Part shown: in pieces, positions 43,748 to 52,309 of the stretch
Layout of the letters: the number at the start of each line of letters is the position of its first letter
Numbering within the stretch: position 1 is the first letter of the stretch
Origin: an uncultured Ectothiorhodospiraceae bacterium
Lineage (GTDB): Bacteria; Pseudomonadota; Gammaproteobacteria; UBA6429; Thiohalophilaceae
Length of the DNA: 64,000 nt
Direction: 5' to 3'
Assembly: GCA_947259575.1 (NCBI GenBank)
Contig: CAMYMU010000025.1
Location: 62,001 to 126,000 of the forward strand
The notes under the pieces: generated by a model
Databases searched by the model: none
What the model was told of the DNA's origin: nothing
Seen by the model: the letters and a program-made list of their open reading frames with translations, nothing else
Program-made: the position numbers and the translations under genes

Positions 43748-45738
43748 TATGCCAATTCTCCTGACGCTGGTGCGCCTGATTGTACTTGCGCTGCCTTGGT
43801 TACGGGTCTGCGTTCTCTTCGGTAGCGCTTGTCGAGTATCGCGATCAATCCACCGAGCGCCATGAATATTGAACCAAGCCATATCCAGCGAATAAAGGGT
43901 TTATGATACAGGCGCAGCGTCCAGGCACCTTGCTGCCCACGTTTTTCACCAAGGGCAACAAATAGATCACGGGTTAAACCTGCATCGATGGCGGCTTCAG
44001 TCATGGGGCTTTGCTGTGAGAAATAATGACGTTTCTGTGGGCGTAATTCGCTAACCACATCATTGCCTTTTGAAACTACGACTAAACCTTCAAATCCTCG
44101 GTAGTTTGGACCTTCAAAGGGTTTGGCACCATCGAAGCGGTAATTGAAGTTGCCCATCTGATAGCTTTCTCCGGGTTTCAGCAACACATCTTTCTCGCTT
44201 GAGTAAACAGAGGTGAGGGTAATACCGACACAGAAGACTACAACTCCAAGGTGAGCGACGTGGGTGCCGTAATAACTGGGGGGTGTCTTACGTAAGCCAG
44301 CAATGGATATAGAGCTGTTTTTGAATCGTTGCATGAAACTATAGAGGGTACTGATGGCAATCCACCACGCCAGTACCATGCCGAGCAAGGCAGAGAAAGA
44401 AAAGTAAGGCATCAACAAGGTGCTAATGACACCGAGTGCAATGCTTGCAACAAACTGTATGCTAGCCGGCGTAATAATGCGTTCAGGATTATCCTGTTTC
44501 CAACGGAGAAACTGGCCAACACCGAGCAGCAACGCAAGAGGTGTTCCCAGTAACACAAAAATAAAGTTGAAATAGGGTGCGCCCACCGAGTATTTACCTA
44601 ACTCAAGCGCAACCGTGATAATCGGAAACAGAGTACCGCCGAGGATGCATACCGCGAGTACGACCAGAATCACATTGTTAAGTAGCAAACTTGTTTCACG
44701 GGAAAGCAACGCAAAGTTTCCATGGGATTTTATTAATGGTGCACGAGTGGCATAGAGTATCAGTGAGCCACCGACCACGAGTACCAGGAAGACCAGGATA
44801 AACAAACCGCGTTCAGGGTCGGAGGCGAAGGAGTGCACCGAGACTAATACTCCTGAACGCACTAAGAAAGTACCAAGCAGGCTTAGGGAAAAAGTAAAGA
44901 TCGCCAGTAGTGCAGTCCACGCCTTGAAGCTACCGCGTTTGTCGGTGACCGCTAATGAATGGACCAGGGCAGTGCCGACTAACCAGGGCATAAAGGATGC
45001 GTTTTCGACCGGGTCCCAGAACCACCAACCACCCCAGCCCAGTTCGTAATAGGCCCACCAGCTGCCAAGTGCGATACCAAGGGTAAGAAAGATCCAGGCG
45101 ATGTTGGTCCAGGGTCGTGACCATCGCGCCCAGGCTGCATCAAGTCGACCACTCCACATGGCTGCAATTGCAAAGGCGAAGGCAACCGAAAAACCAACAT
45201 AACCCATGTATAACATCGGCGGGTGTATCGCCAGTCCTGGGTCTTGCAGTAAAGGATTGAGATCATGTCCCTGCGTGGCCGCTGGCAGTAATCGTGTAAA
45301 TGGATTGGAGGTAATGATCATAAATAATAAGAAACCAATACTGACCCAACCCATTATTGATAATACGCGGGCGAGCATAATGTTGGGAACCTGTCGGCTG
45401 AAAATACTAACCGCAAAAGTCCAGAGACTCAGGGTGAAGGCCCAGAGTAGCAGTGAACCTTCATGTGCTCCCCAGACAGCGGAGACTCTATATAATAAGG
45501 GCAAGGCGGTGTTCGAATTTTGTTTTACATAGGCGACAGAAAAGTCATGGGTGACGAAGGCGTAGATTAAGCAGGCTAATGCCACCGACAAAGAAAGGAA
45601 CTGCGCTTGTGCCGCTGGACGTGCGACTAAAACCAGATTCGTGATACGACTAAAACTACCAAGTAGTGGTAATACAGCCTGAAGCAAGGCGCAGATCAAG
45701 GCAACGATCAGCGCGAACTGTCCAAGTTCAGGGATCAT
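43747..45738 (-). CDS. ccmF: cytochrome c heme lyase CcmF
   Basis: This 663-residue polytopic protein has the tryptophan-rich WWD heme-handling motif (YYELGWGGWWFWDPVENAS), HPPMLYMGYVG and about 14-15 membrane helices. It ligates heme from holo-CcmE to apocytochrome c. It overlaps ccmE by four bases. Confidence 0.97.
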   Translation of the reverse strand: MIPELGQFALIVALICALLQAVLPLLGSFSRITNLVLVARPAAQAQFLSLSVALACLIYAFVTHDFSVAYVKQNSNTALPLLYRVSAVWGAHEGSLLLWAFTLSLWTFAVSIFSRQVPNIMLARVLSIMGWVSIGFLLFMIITSNPFTRLLPAATQGHDLNPLLQDPGLAIHPPMLYMGYVGFSVAFAFAIAAMWSGRLDAAWARWSRPWTNIAWIFLTLGIALGSWWAYYELGWGGWWFWDPVENASFMPWLVGTALVHSLAVTDKRGSFKAWTALLAIFTFSLSLLGTFLVRSGVLVSVHSFASDPERGLFILVFLVLVVGGSLILYATRAPLIKSHGNFALLSRETSLLLNNVILVVLAVCILGGTLFPIITVALELGKYSVGAPYFNFIFVLLGTPLALLLGVGQFLRWKQDNPERIITPASIQFVASIALGVISTLLMPYFSFSALLGMVLAWWIAISTLYSFMQRFKNSSISIAGLRKTPPSYYGTHVAHLGVVVFCVGITLTSVYSSEKDVLLKPGESYQMGNFNYRFDGAKPFEGPNYRGFEGLVVVSKGNDVVSELRPQKRHYFSQQSPMTEAAIDAGLTRDLFVALGEKRGQQGAWTLRLYHKPFIRWIWLGSIFMALGGLIAILDKRYRRERRPVTKAAQVQSGAPASGELA

Positions 45739-46190
45739 GGTTTGCTACCTTCCATTTGTTGTGGCGAGCTTTTCTTTTTGAGGCTATCGGCAACTTCTTT
45801 TGGCATATAATTTTCATCATGTTTGGCAAGAACTTCATCGGCAATAAAGATGCCTTGATCGTTTAACTTGCCCTTGGCGATAACGGCTTGTCCTTCGCGA
45901 AATAGGTCGGGCAGGATGTCGCCATATGTCACGGTGATGGTTTTGCCGTAATCTGTAACATCGAAGCGTACTTCAACAGACTCATTGGATTTAACCACAC
46001 TACCGGCGGCGACCATGCCGCCAATATTAAATCGCTGACCGGTGGGTGCCTTACCTTCAGCAACTTCACTGGGTGTAAAGTAAAGCATCAGGTTTTCCTG
46101 GAAGGCAAAAAAAACGAAGCCGCCTGCGATGAATATTGAAACGACCATTAAAACGACGAGCTTTAAACGACGTGCGCGAGCCGGATGCAT
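45735..46190 (-). CDS. ccmE: heme chaperone CcmE
   Basis: This 151-residue protein has one N-terminal helix and an OB-fold periplasmic domain; the heme-binding histidine is in VLAKHDENYMPKEV. The shape is a His-type CcmE rather than a Cys-type. It overlaps ccmD by one base. Confidence 0.96.
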   Translation of the reverse strand: MHPARARRLKLVVLMVVSIFIAGGFVFFAFQENLMLYFTPSEVAEGKAPTGQRFNIGGMVAAGSVVKSNESVEVRFDVTDYGKTITVTYGDILPDLFREGQAVIAKGKLNDQGIFIADEVLAKHDENYMPKEVADSLKKKSSPQQMEGSKP

Positions 46191-46348
46191 TAGATTTGAT
46201 CCTCCTGAAGCATATGTTTGATCCGTTTTATTATTTTTTTCTTTTCAAACAATGGTAGTAACAGGCTGGCAATCAGTACCACACCTGATATGGCATAGGC
46301 GGACCAAACGAAGGCCGCGTAACCGCCCATGTGTAAAAAATCAGCCAT
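46190..46348 (-). CDS. ccmD: heme exporter protein CcmD
   Basis: This 52-residue protein reads MADFLHMGGYAAFVWSAYAI, a hydrophobic helix, then a basic tail FEKKKIIKRIKHML. The FLxMGGYAxFVWxAY pattern is diagnostic of CcmD. It overlaps ccmC by eight bases and ccmE by one. CcmD helps release holo-CcmE from the CcmABC complex. Confidence 0.93.
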   Translation of the reverse strand: MADFLHMGGYAAFVWSAYAISGVVLIASLLLPLFEKKKIIKRIKHMLQEDQI

Positions 46349-47090
46349 CGGTTTTATCTCCCAGAGTATCTTTTACCCATTGGCTACGTCGTTCTCGCCA
46401 CAGCACTTCATTGCGAGACCGCAAGAGTAACACAATGCCATAAAACAACTTGAAGGCAACGGCCATAATCAGTAGGGGTATGAGCATACGGGTATCAATT
46501 GAGGGGTTATCAAACTTGGTGACTGTCGGTCCCTGGTGCAGGGTGTTCAACCAGATGACTGAATAATGGATGATAGGTATATTGATGATACCGACCAGGG
46601 ACAGGATCGCAACTGACTGTGCGGCTTTGCGCTTATCATCGATGGCACTATAGAGTCCGATTACACCTATATATAAGAAGAGTAATATTAGCTCTGAGAC
46701 CAGCCTGGCATCACCCCATTCCCACCAGGTTCCCCACATAGGTTTGCCCCAGATTGAACCGGTGACTAGCGCCAAAAAAGTGAAGCTCGCGCCTATTGGG
46801 GCGCTACTGAGCATCACGATTTCCGCCAGTTTCATGTGCCAGATAATCGCGATGGCTCCGCTAATGGCCATCACCATATAGACAAACATGGACATCCAGG
46901 CCGCAGGGACGTGCACATACATAATCCGAAAACTATCGCTCTGTTGATAATCGGCGGGCGCATAAACCAGGCCACCATAAAGACCAATGACAAACAGGAC
47001 AAAGCAGATCAGGCTTAACCATGGCAGCCACCGACCTGACCATCGATAGAAGGTTGGTGGTGAACCAAGCTGATGAAACCATTTATACAT
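46341..47090 (-). CDS. ccmC: heme exporter protein CcmC
   Basis: This 249-residue protein has six membrane helices and the WWD-type motif MWGTWWEWGDARL. It loads heme onto CcmE. It abuts ccmB without a gap. Confidence 0.97.
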   Translation of the reverse strand: MYKWFHQLGSPPTFYRWSGRWLPWLSLICFVLFVIGLYGGLVYAPADYQQSDSFRIMYVHVPAAWMSMFVYMVMAISGAIAIIWHMKLAEIVMLSSAPIGASFTFLALVTGSIWGKPMWGTWWEWGDARLVSELILLFLYIGVIGLYSAIDDKRKAAQSVAILSLVGIINIPIIHYSVIWLNTLHQGPTVTKFDNPSIDTRMLIPLLIMAVAFKLFYGIVLLLRSRNEVLWRERRSQWVKDTLGDKTDG

Positions 47091-47756
47091 TTAACTCACA
47101 CTCACTCGTAAGGCTGCCGCGGTTGCCCAGGGTGCCAGACTTAATGACAGTACCAATAACGCGATCAAAAAACTTATAGAGGCTGCAATTGGATAGCCGG
47201 CTATATAGGTTGTAACGGTCTGGCTGGCAAAGATCAATACCGGGACAAACAAGGGTAATACCAATAAAGACAAGATGACTCCACCGCGACGCAAGCCAAC
47301 CGTCAAGGCGACACCGATTGAACCAATTGCACTTAATACAGGCGTACCTATTAGTAACGTTAAAAACAGAATTTTGGTTGCATCAAACGACAGGCCAAGC
47401 ATCATACCTAATAGGGGGCCAACCAGAGTGACTGCAAGGCCGGTGATGATCCAGTGGGCGATGATCTTCGCCAGTACCAATAGCGAAGTCGCCTGGGTGC
47501 TGATAATCATCTGCTCAAGGGCGCCATCTTCCATATCTGAACGAAACATGTGATCAAGGCTTAAGAGTGCTGAAAGCAAGGCCGCGATCCAGACAATCGC
47601 CGGTGCAAAGTCTACTAACACCTCAGGCTTTGCGCGCAGGCCAAGCTGGAATAAAACGATCACTAAAACAAAAAACAACATTGGATTAAGCAACTCGGCA
47701 CGGTGGCGAATCGCTAAAATCAGATCTCGTTTCAATATGGTTATAAAAACATTCAT
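47091..47756 (-). CDS. ccmB: heme exporter protein CcmB
   Basis: This 221-residue ABC-transporter membrane subunit has six helices and the CcmB pattern AELLNPMLFFVLVIVLFQLG and DMEDGALEQMIIS. It works with CcmA. It starts eight bases after the ccmA stop. Confidence 0.96.
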   Translation of the reverse strand: MNVFITILKRDLILAIRHRAELLNPMLFFVLVIVLFQLGLRAKPEVLVDFAPAIVWIAALLSALLSLDHMFRSDMEDGALEQMIISTQATSLLVLAKIIAHWIITGLAVTLVGPLLGMMLGLSFDATKILFLTLLIGTPVLSAIGSIGVALTVGLRRGGVILSLLVLPLFVPVLIFASQTVTTYIAGYPIAASISFLIALLVLSLSLAPWATAAALRVSVS

Positions 47757-47764
47757 CGTATTGT

Positions 47765-48436
47765 TTAAGACAAATTTAAAACCTCGTAGTGGGCGCCGCT
47801 TATATTTAAGGTTTGATGTGAGGTGACGATTGCAATCCCTTTGCGTTGGGTGTGGGTCTCTAACAATTCTTCGACCAGAGCAACACCCTGGCTATCAAGC
47901 GCCGTGAGTGGTTCATCCAGAATCCAGATCGATGTGTCACTTAACAGACAACGGGCCAGGGCCAGGCGACGACGTTGTCCGGCTGAGAGTGCATGGGCAA
48001 AGGTGAGCTTTTTTTTATACAGGCCAACCTGTTTAAGCGTGGCGTCCAGATTTGCCAATTTGTTGCTGGCGTGGTTATTTTGTTGTTTGCCCTGTGCGAG
48101 CACTGCAGCGACATGCAGGTTTTCCTCGACGGTTAAGTCTTGCTTAATCCCATCGGTATGCCCCACATAACTGATTTGGGTGTGATACTGGTCATGTTGT
48201 TTATCAATGGGATTATCACCCCACATGACCTGGCCGCTATCGGATCGTGTCAGGCCACAGAGGATTCTTAATAGAGTGGTTTTACCTGAGCCATTGGCGC
48301 CCTGGATATGAAAAATCTGACCGGGTTTTATCGAGAAGGAAATATCTTTGAACAGCCAGCGATCCTGCTTTTCAGATGACAACTTTCGTGCCGATACTAT
48401 ATTGACATCAGCATAGGGTGTCTGGCTGTTATCCAT
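47765..48436 (-). CDS. ccmA: heme exporter ATPase CcmA
   Basis: This 223-residue ABC ATPase has Walker A GANGSGKTTLLR, signature LSAGQRRRLALARCLL and Walker B IWILDEPLTALD. It is the first gene of ccmABCDEFGHI. ATP hydrolysis releases holo-CcmE. The 244 bases upstream hold no gene. Confidence 0.96.
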   Translation of the reverse strand: MDNSQTPYADVNIVSARKLSSEKQDRWLFKDISFSIKPGQIFHIQGANGSGKTTLLRILCGLTRSDSGQVMWGDNPIDKQHDQYHTQISYVGHTDGIKQDLTVEENLHVAAVLAQGKQQNNHASNKLANLDATLKQVGLYKKKLTFAHALSAGQRRRLALARCLLSDTSIWILDEPLTALDSQGVALVEELLETHTQRKGIAIVTSHQTLNISGAHYEVLNLS

Positions 48437-48642
48437 AGTGAATCACTGTTTGCAGGTTTATAAGTTTTAAATGACTTTTAGATTAAAAAGCATGACTGAT
48501 ACTGCTTTTCCGCAATAAATATCAGTTTAAAGTTTATATCTAATTCAATAGGATACTAGGATACAGAATTTGATGCGCAAAGTAGAGTTCTACTTTACGA
48601 TAGAATGGTGCTGATTGGTGAAGGGAGTTGGTGTAGTTAGTG

Positions 48643-48670
48643 CGGGGTACCACCTTTTGGTGGGACCCCG
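48643..48670. repeat. hairpin downstream of the hslVU-DUF971 operon
   Basis: CGGGGTACCACC pairs with GGTGGGACCCCG around TTTT with one mismatch. It lies 11 bases beyond the DUF971 stop. No clear T-run follows on the minus strand, so termination is possible but not certain. Confidence 0.45.
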
Positions 48671-48680
48671 ATAATAGGAA

Positions 48681-49058
48681 TTACTGAAGGTGTTTGGGCT
48701 GGGGGCGCTCGTGGCCAGCCTCTTTCATGCGTTTCAGGTAGTTTGCCCAGATTTCCTCATGGTCTTTACCTAAACGGTAGAGGACGTCCCAGGAGTAGAT
48801 ACCGGTATCATGATTGTCATCAAAGAAGAGCTGTACGGCATAATTACCCACTTGCTCAATCTTGGTAATATCCACATCCTGTTTGCCGATTTGTAGTACT
48901 TCCTGACCCGGTCCATGACCTTGTACTTCTGCCGAGGGAGAGTTGACGCGCAGATACTCCGCACTGAGCTCAAATTTTTCACCGGTATTAAACTCAAGCT
49001 CCAGAGTATGGGCGTTTGAGTGGTAAGTAATATTTGTTGGGATGTGTTTTTCTGACAT
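48681..49058 (-). CDS. DUF971 family protein (GBBH-like N-terminal domain)
   Basis: This 125-residue protein is a stand-alone gamma-butyrobetaine hydroxylase-like N-terminal domain: ELEFNTGEKFELSAEYLRVNSPSAE and QLFFDDNHDTGIYSWDVLYRL. The zinc cysteines of full hydroxylases are absent. Genes of this family commonly follow hslU; the role is unknown. It lies 22 bases after hslU. Confidence 0.92.
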   Translation of the reverse strand: MSEKHIPTNITYHSNAHTLELEFNTGEKFELSAEYLRVNSPSAEVQGHGPGQEVLQIGKQDVDITKIEQVGNYAVQLFFDDNHDTGIYSWDVLYRLGKDHEEIWANYLKRMKEAGHERPQPKHLQ

Positions 49059-49080
49059 CGTAAATTACCTCAAGATATTT

Positions 49081-50433
49081 TTAGAGTATGTAGCGGCTTA
49101 GATCTTCATCTTCAGCCAGGTCACTCAAATGTTTGTCAACGTATTCGACATTGATGGTGATGGTTTCACCGCTATTATCTGAAGCGGCAAAAGAAATTTC
49201 TTCGAGTAGGCGTTCCATCACCGTGTGCAGACGGCGTGCACCGATATTTTCTGTGCGCTCATTGACCTGCCAGGCAACCTCAGCAACACGCTTAATACCA
49301 TCTGCCTCAAAGACAAGATTGACATTTTCTGTATCCAATAAGGCACTGTATTGTTCAGTCAGTGAGGCATCGGGTTCTGTCAGGATCCGGACAAAGTCAT
49401 CAGTGCTTAGCGCTTCCAGTTCGACACGAATAGGAAAACGGCCTTGAAGTTCCGGAATGAGATCGGATGGCTTCGCAACATGAAAGGCACCGGATGCAAT
49501 AAATAAAATATGATCGGTTTTAACCATTCCGTACTTGGTTGTAACAGTTGAGCCTTCGACTAATGGTAACAGATCACGCTGGACACCTTCACGTGAGACA
49601 TCGGCACCACCGGAGTTCTCACCGCGCTTGGCAATCTTGTCCATTTCATCAAGAAACACAATTCCATGTTGCTCGACTGTTTCGAGTGCACGCGCTTTTA
49701 ATTCGTCTTCATTGATAAGGCGAGATGCTTCTTCTTCTATCAGTAGCTTACGTGCTTGATGGATAGGTAATTTACGTGACTTTTTCTTGCCGCCGCCCAT
49801 ATTGGCAAACATGCCCTGTAGCTGACTAGTCATCTCCTCCATACCTGGAGGCGCCATAATTTCTACGCCAACGTTAGGTGTGCTGACTTCGATTTCAATT
49901 TCCTTATCATCCAGTTCACCTTCGCGCAGCTTTTTACGGAATTTTTGCCGTGTTTCAGTTTGGCGATCGGTTTCAGTTTCTTCACCATCGCTATTAAAGC
50001 CAAAACTACTGCCTCGTGCAGAAGGTAACAAGATATCAAGCACGCGTTCTTCCGCAGCATCTTCAGCACGGTTGCGAACCTTATTGGTTTCCTGTTCACG
50101 AACCATTTTAATTGCGATGTCCATCAAGTCACGCACAATGGACTCAACATCACGACCGACATAACCAACTTCAGTAAATTTAGTCGCTTCGACTTTTAAG
50201 AAGGGGGCATTCGCCAGCTTGGCAAGACGGCGAGCGATTTCGGTTTTGCCGACACCGGTCGGGCCGATCATTAAGATATTCTTAGGTGTGATTTCGTTGC
50301 GAAGGGATTCATCAACACAACTACGACGCCAGCGATTTCGTAATGCAATCGCAACGGCACGCTTAGCGCTGTCTTGTCCAATAATATGTTTGTCCAGTTC
50401 ATGGACAATTTCCCGTGGGGTCATTTGTGGCAT
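49081..50433 (-). CDS. hslU: HslU ATPase subunit of the HslUV protease
   Basis: This 450-residue AAA+ unfoldase has Walker [17 protein letters not shown], Walker [12 protein letters not shown], sensor region [28 protein letters not shown] and an I-domain inserted at about 110-240. The C-terminal residues (DLSRYIL) are the tail that docks into HslV. Confidence 0.97.
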   Translation of the reverse strand: MPQMTPREIVHELDKHIIGQDSAKRAVAIALRNRWRRSCVDESLRNEITPKNILMIGPTGVGKTEIARRLAKLANAPFLKVEATKFTEVGYVGRDVESIVRDLMDIAIKMVREQETNKVRNRAEDAAEERVLDILLPSARGSSFGFNSDGEETETDRQTETRQKFRKKLREGELDDKEIEIEVSTPNVGVEIMAPPGMEEMTSQLQGMFANMGGGKKKSRKLPIHQARKLLIEEEASRLINEDELKARALETVEQHGIVFLDEMDKIAKRGENSGGADVSREGVQRDLLPLVEGSTVTTKYGMVKTDHILFIASGAFHVAKPSDLIPELQGRFPIRVELEALSTDDFVRILTEPDASLTEQYSALLDTENVNLVFEADGIKRVAEVAWQVNERTENIGARRLHTVMERLLEEISFAASDNSGETITINVEYVDKHLSDLAEDEDLSRYIL

Positions 50434-50453
50434 GTGATTTAGAATTCCAGTCT

Positions 50454-50993
50454 TTAGTAATCAAGTTCTTCGATAGTAAAGTTTTGATTGGTGTAAATGC
50501 AGATCTCGCCAGCAATCGTCAGGGACTTCTCAATAATCTGGCGAGCATCGAGTTCAGAGTTATTCAATAATGCGCGTGCTGCCGAGAGAGCATAGTTGCC
50601 TCCCGAGCCAATCGCGATAATGCCTTGTTCGGGTTCAATCACATCACCGATTCCGGAAATGATCAAAGAGCTTTCACTGTCGGCAACTGCGAGCAGTGCT
50701 TCCAGTCGGCGCAGGGTACGATCAGTCCGCCAGTCTTTGGCGAGTTCGACTGCAGCACGAACCAGATTACCAGAATGCTTTTCGAGCTTGCCTTCAAAAT
50801 ACTCGAACAGGGTAAAGGCATCCGCGGTGGCGCCTGCAAAACCCGCCAGCACCTGGTCGTGGTAGAGACGCCGAACTTTACGTGCATTGCCTTTCATGAC
50901 GGTCTCGCCGAGCGTTACCTGGCCATCACCACCGATGACAACCTTATTGCCCCGTCGTACTGACAGGATTGTAGTACCGTGAAATGGTTCCAA
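50454..50993 (-). CDS. hslV: HslV peptidase subunit, TTG start
   Basis: The mature enzyme starts at the first threonine of TTILSVRRG, followed by [24 protein letters not shown]. From the TTG at 50993 the protein is 179 residues with a short propeptide MEPFHG, like the MExFHGTT form of many bacteria. GGGAG lies six bases upstream of that TTG. The longer reading frame to 51035 is not supported by a ribosome-binding site. It lies 20 bases upstream of hslU. Confidence 0.93.
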   Translation of the reverse strand: MEPFHGTTILSVRRGNKVVIGGDGQVTLGETVMKGNARKVRRLYHDQVLAGFAGATADAFTLFEYFEGKLEKHSGNLVRAAVELAKDWRTDRTLRRLEALLAVADSESSLIISGIGDVIEPEQGIIAIGSGGNYALSAARALLNNSELDARQIIEKSLTIAGEICIYTNQNFTIEELDY

Positions 50994-51154
50994 TGTGGAC
51001 TCCCTAAAGTCAGGTGGGCTGCGATTGTACAACACTTATTATTTCTTGTTACAACCCGGGATTTTTATAGGGTCGGATCGGGAAGGACTCAAGGTAGATC
51101 AGTAAAAAAGACCGTGCTGTATTAGCTTAACCCGCTAAAACTAAAGGGATATTT

Positions 51155-52276
51155 CTAGACAGCGCCTGCCGAGGTGACTGCCTGGCGGTCACTTTTGCGT
51201 CGGAAGTAAGCACTCGCTCCTGCCGCGGTGATAATACACCAGACTGCGAACAGGGCACCGGGCAAGGCGACCTCGGGTTGATCCTTGAAATGCGCCAGGG
51301 CTAGGGCCACACCCATACCGGCATTCTGCATGCCGATTTCAATCGCGAGCGTAATCTGGTGAGTCCGGTCAAAGCGATAGAGTTTCGCCAAAAACCAGCC
51401 GGTCAGGTAGCCCAGGGCATTGAGTAGAATCACCAGTGCCATCACCCAGCCGCCAACCTTGCCGATAGACTGCTGGTTTTGTGCCACCGCATAGGCACAG
51501 ATGATTATGATTGAGAGCGAGGCGATGGCCGGCGCGATCTCTTTGGCCCAGTTGAGGATGGGCTCGGCCTGTCCTGGTCGGCGTAAACTGGTGAGTAAGG
51601 GCAGGCCAACTAAAAAGCTAAATGCGAGTAGTTGTTGCCATACTAAAAAGTTAGCGAAGAAGTGAAATAGCCCAAGTACGATCGCGGCACCGATGATGTG
51701 AAGCGCAAAACGGTTAAGCGAAAAACCTTTATCGAGGTAAAGGCGCATTAACATCCCACCCGCTAGAGGGATCACTAATATATAGAAGATCGTCCACATC
51801 AGCTTCAAAGGATTCACGTCAATGTTCTGGTTGGCAAACAGATCGATGAGCATCGGAGTAACAAAGGGTGCCAGGAAGGTCGCGACCGTGGTCAGTGCGA
51901 TCGAGTAAGCTAGAGCGCCTTTGGCTAGATAGACAATCACATTCGATGCCATTGCCCCGGGCGCACTACCGACAATGATAAATCCAAGTGCCAGTGCCGG
52001 TGGTAATCCAGCAAGCGTGACAATTCCAAATGCGAGCAGTGGCATAACTACAAACTGGGTGAAAACACCAAGACCAATATGCAGTGGATGCTTCAAGGTG
52101 ATAAGTAAGTCACTACGATTTAACACGACCCCCAGCGAAAACATGGTGGCAGCAAATAATTCTTTAAAAATATGTTCGAAGACCAGGAAGGTACCGGGAA
52201 AGAAAAAACCAACGACGGCGGCGAGTAGAGTTAACACCGCCATGTAGGTCGCTATTAAACGCAGGATGGATATCAT
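51155..52276 (-). CDS. bile acid:sodium symporter (BASS) family transporter
   Basis: This 373-residue protein has about ten membrane helices and the BASS pattern TMFSLGVVLNRSDL, GSAPGAMASNVIVYLAKG and EIGMQNAGMGVALA. Homologues move organic anions such as pantoate, pyruvate or bile acids with Na+; the substrate here is unknown. The ATG at 52276 is preferred to the TTG at 52294. It is 33 bases downstream of the GGDEF-EAL gene. Confidence 0.9.
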   Translation of the reverse strand: MISILRLIATYMAVLTLLAAVVGFFFPGTFLVFEHIFKELFAATMFSLGVVLNRSDLLITLKHPLHIGLGVFTQFVVMPLLAFGIVTLAGLPPALALGFIIVGSAPGAMASNVIVYLAKGALAYSIALTTVATFLAPFVTPMLIDLFANQNIDVNPLKLMWTIFYILVIPLAGGMLMRLYLDKGFSLNRFALHIIGAAIVLGLFHFFANFLVWQQLLAFSFLVGLPLLTSLRRPGQAEPILNWAKEIAPAIASLSIIIICAYAVAQNQQSIGKVGGWVMALVILLNALGYLTGWFLAKLYRFDRTHQITLAIEIGMQNAGMGVALALAHFKDQPEVALPGALFAVWCIITAAGASAYFRRKSDRQAVTSAGAV

Positions 52277-52309
52277 TGCGAAATGATACCACAACCCTTG
52301 CCTGAAAGA

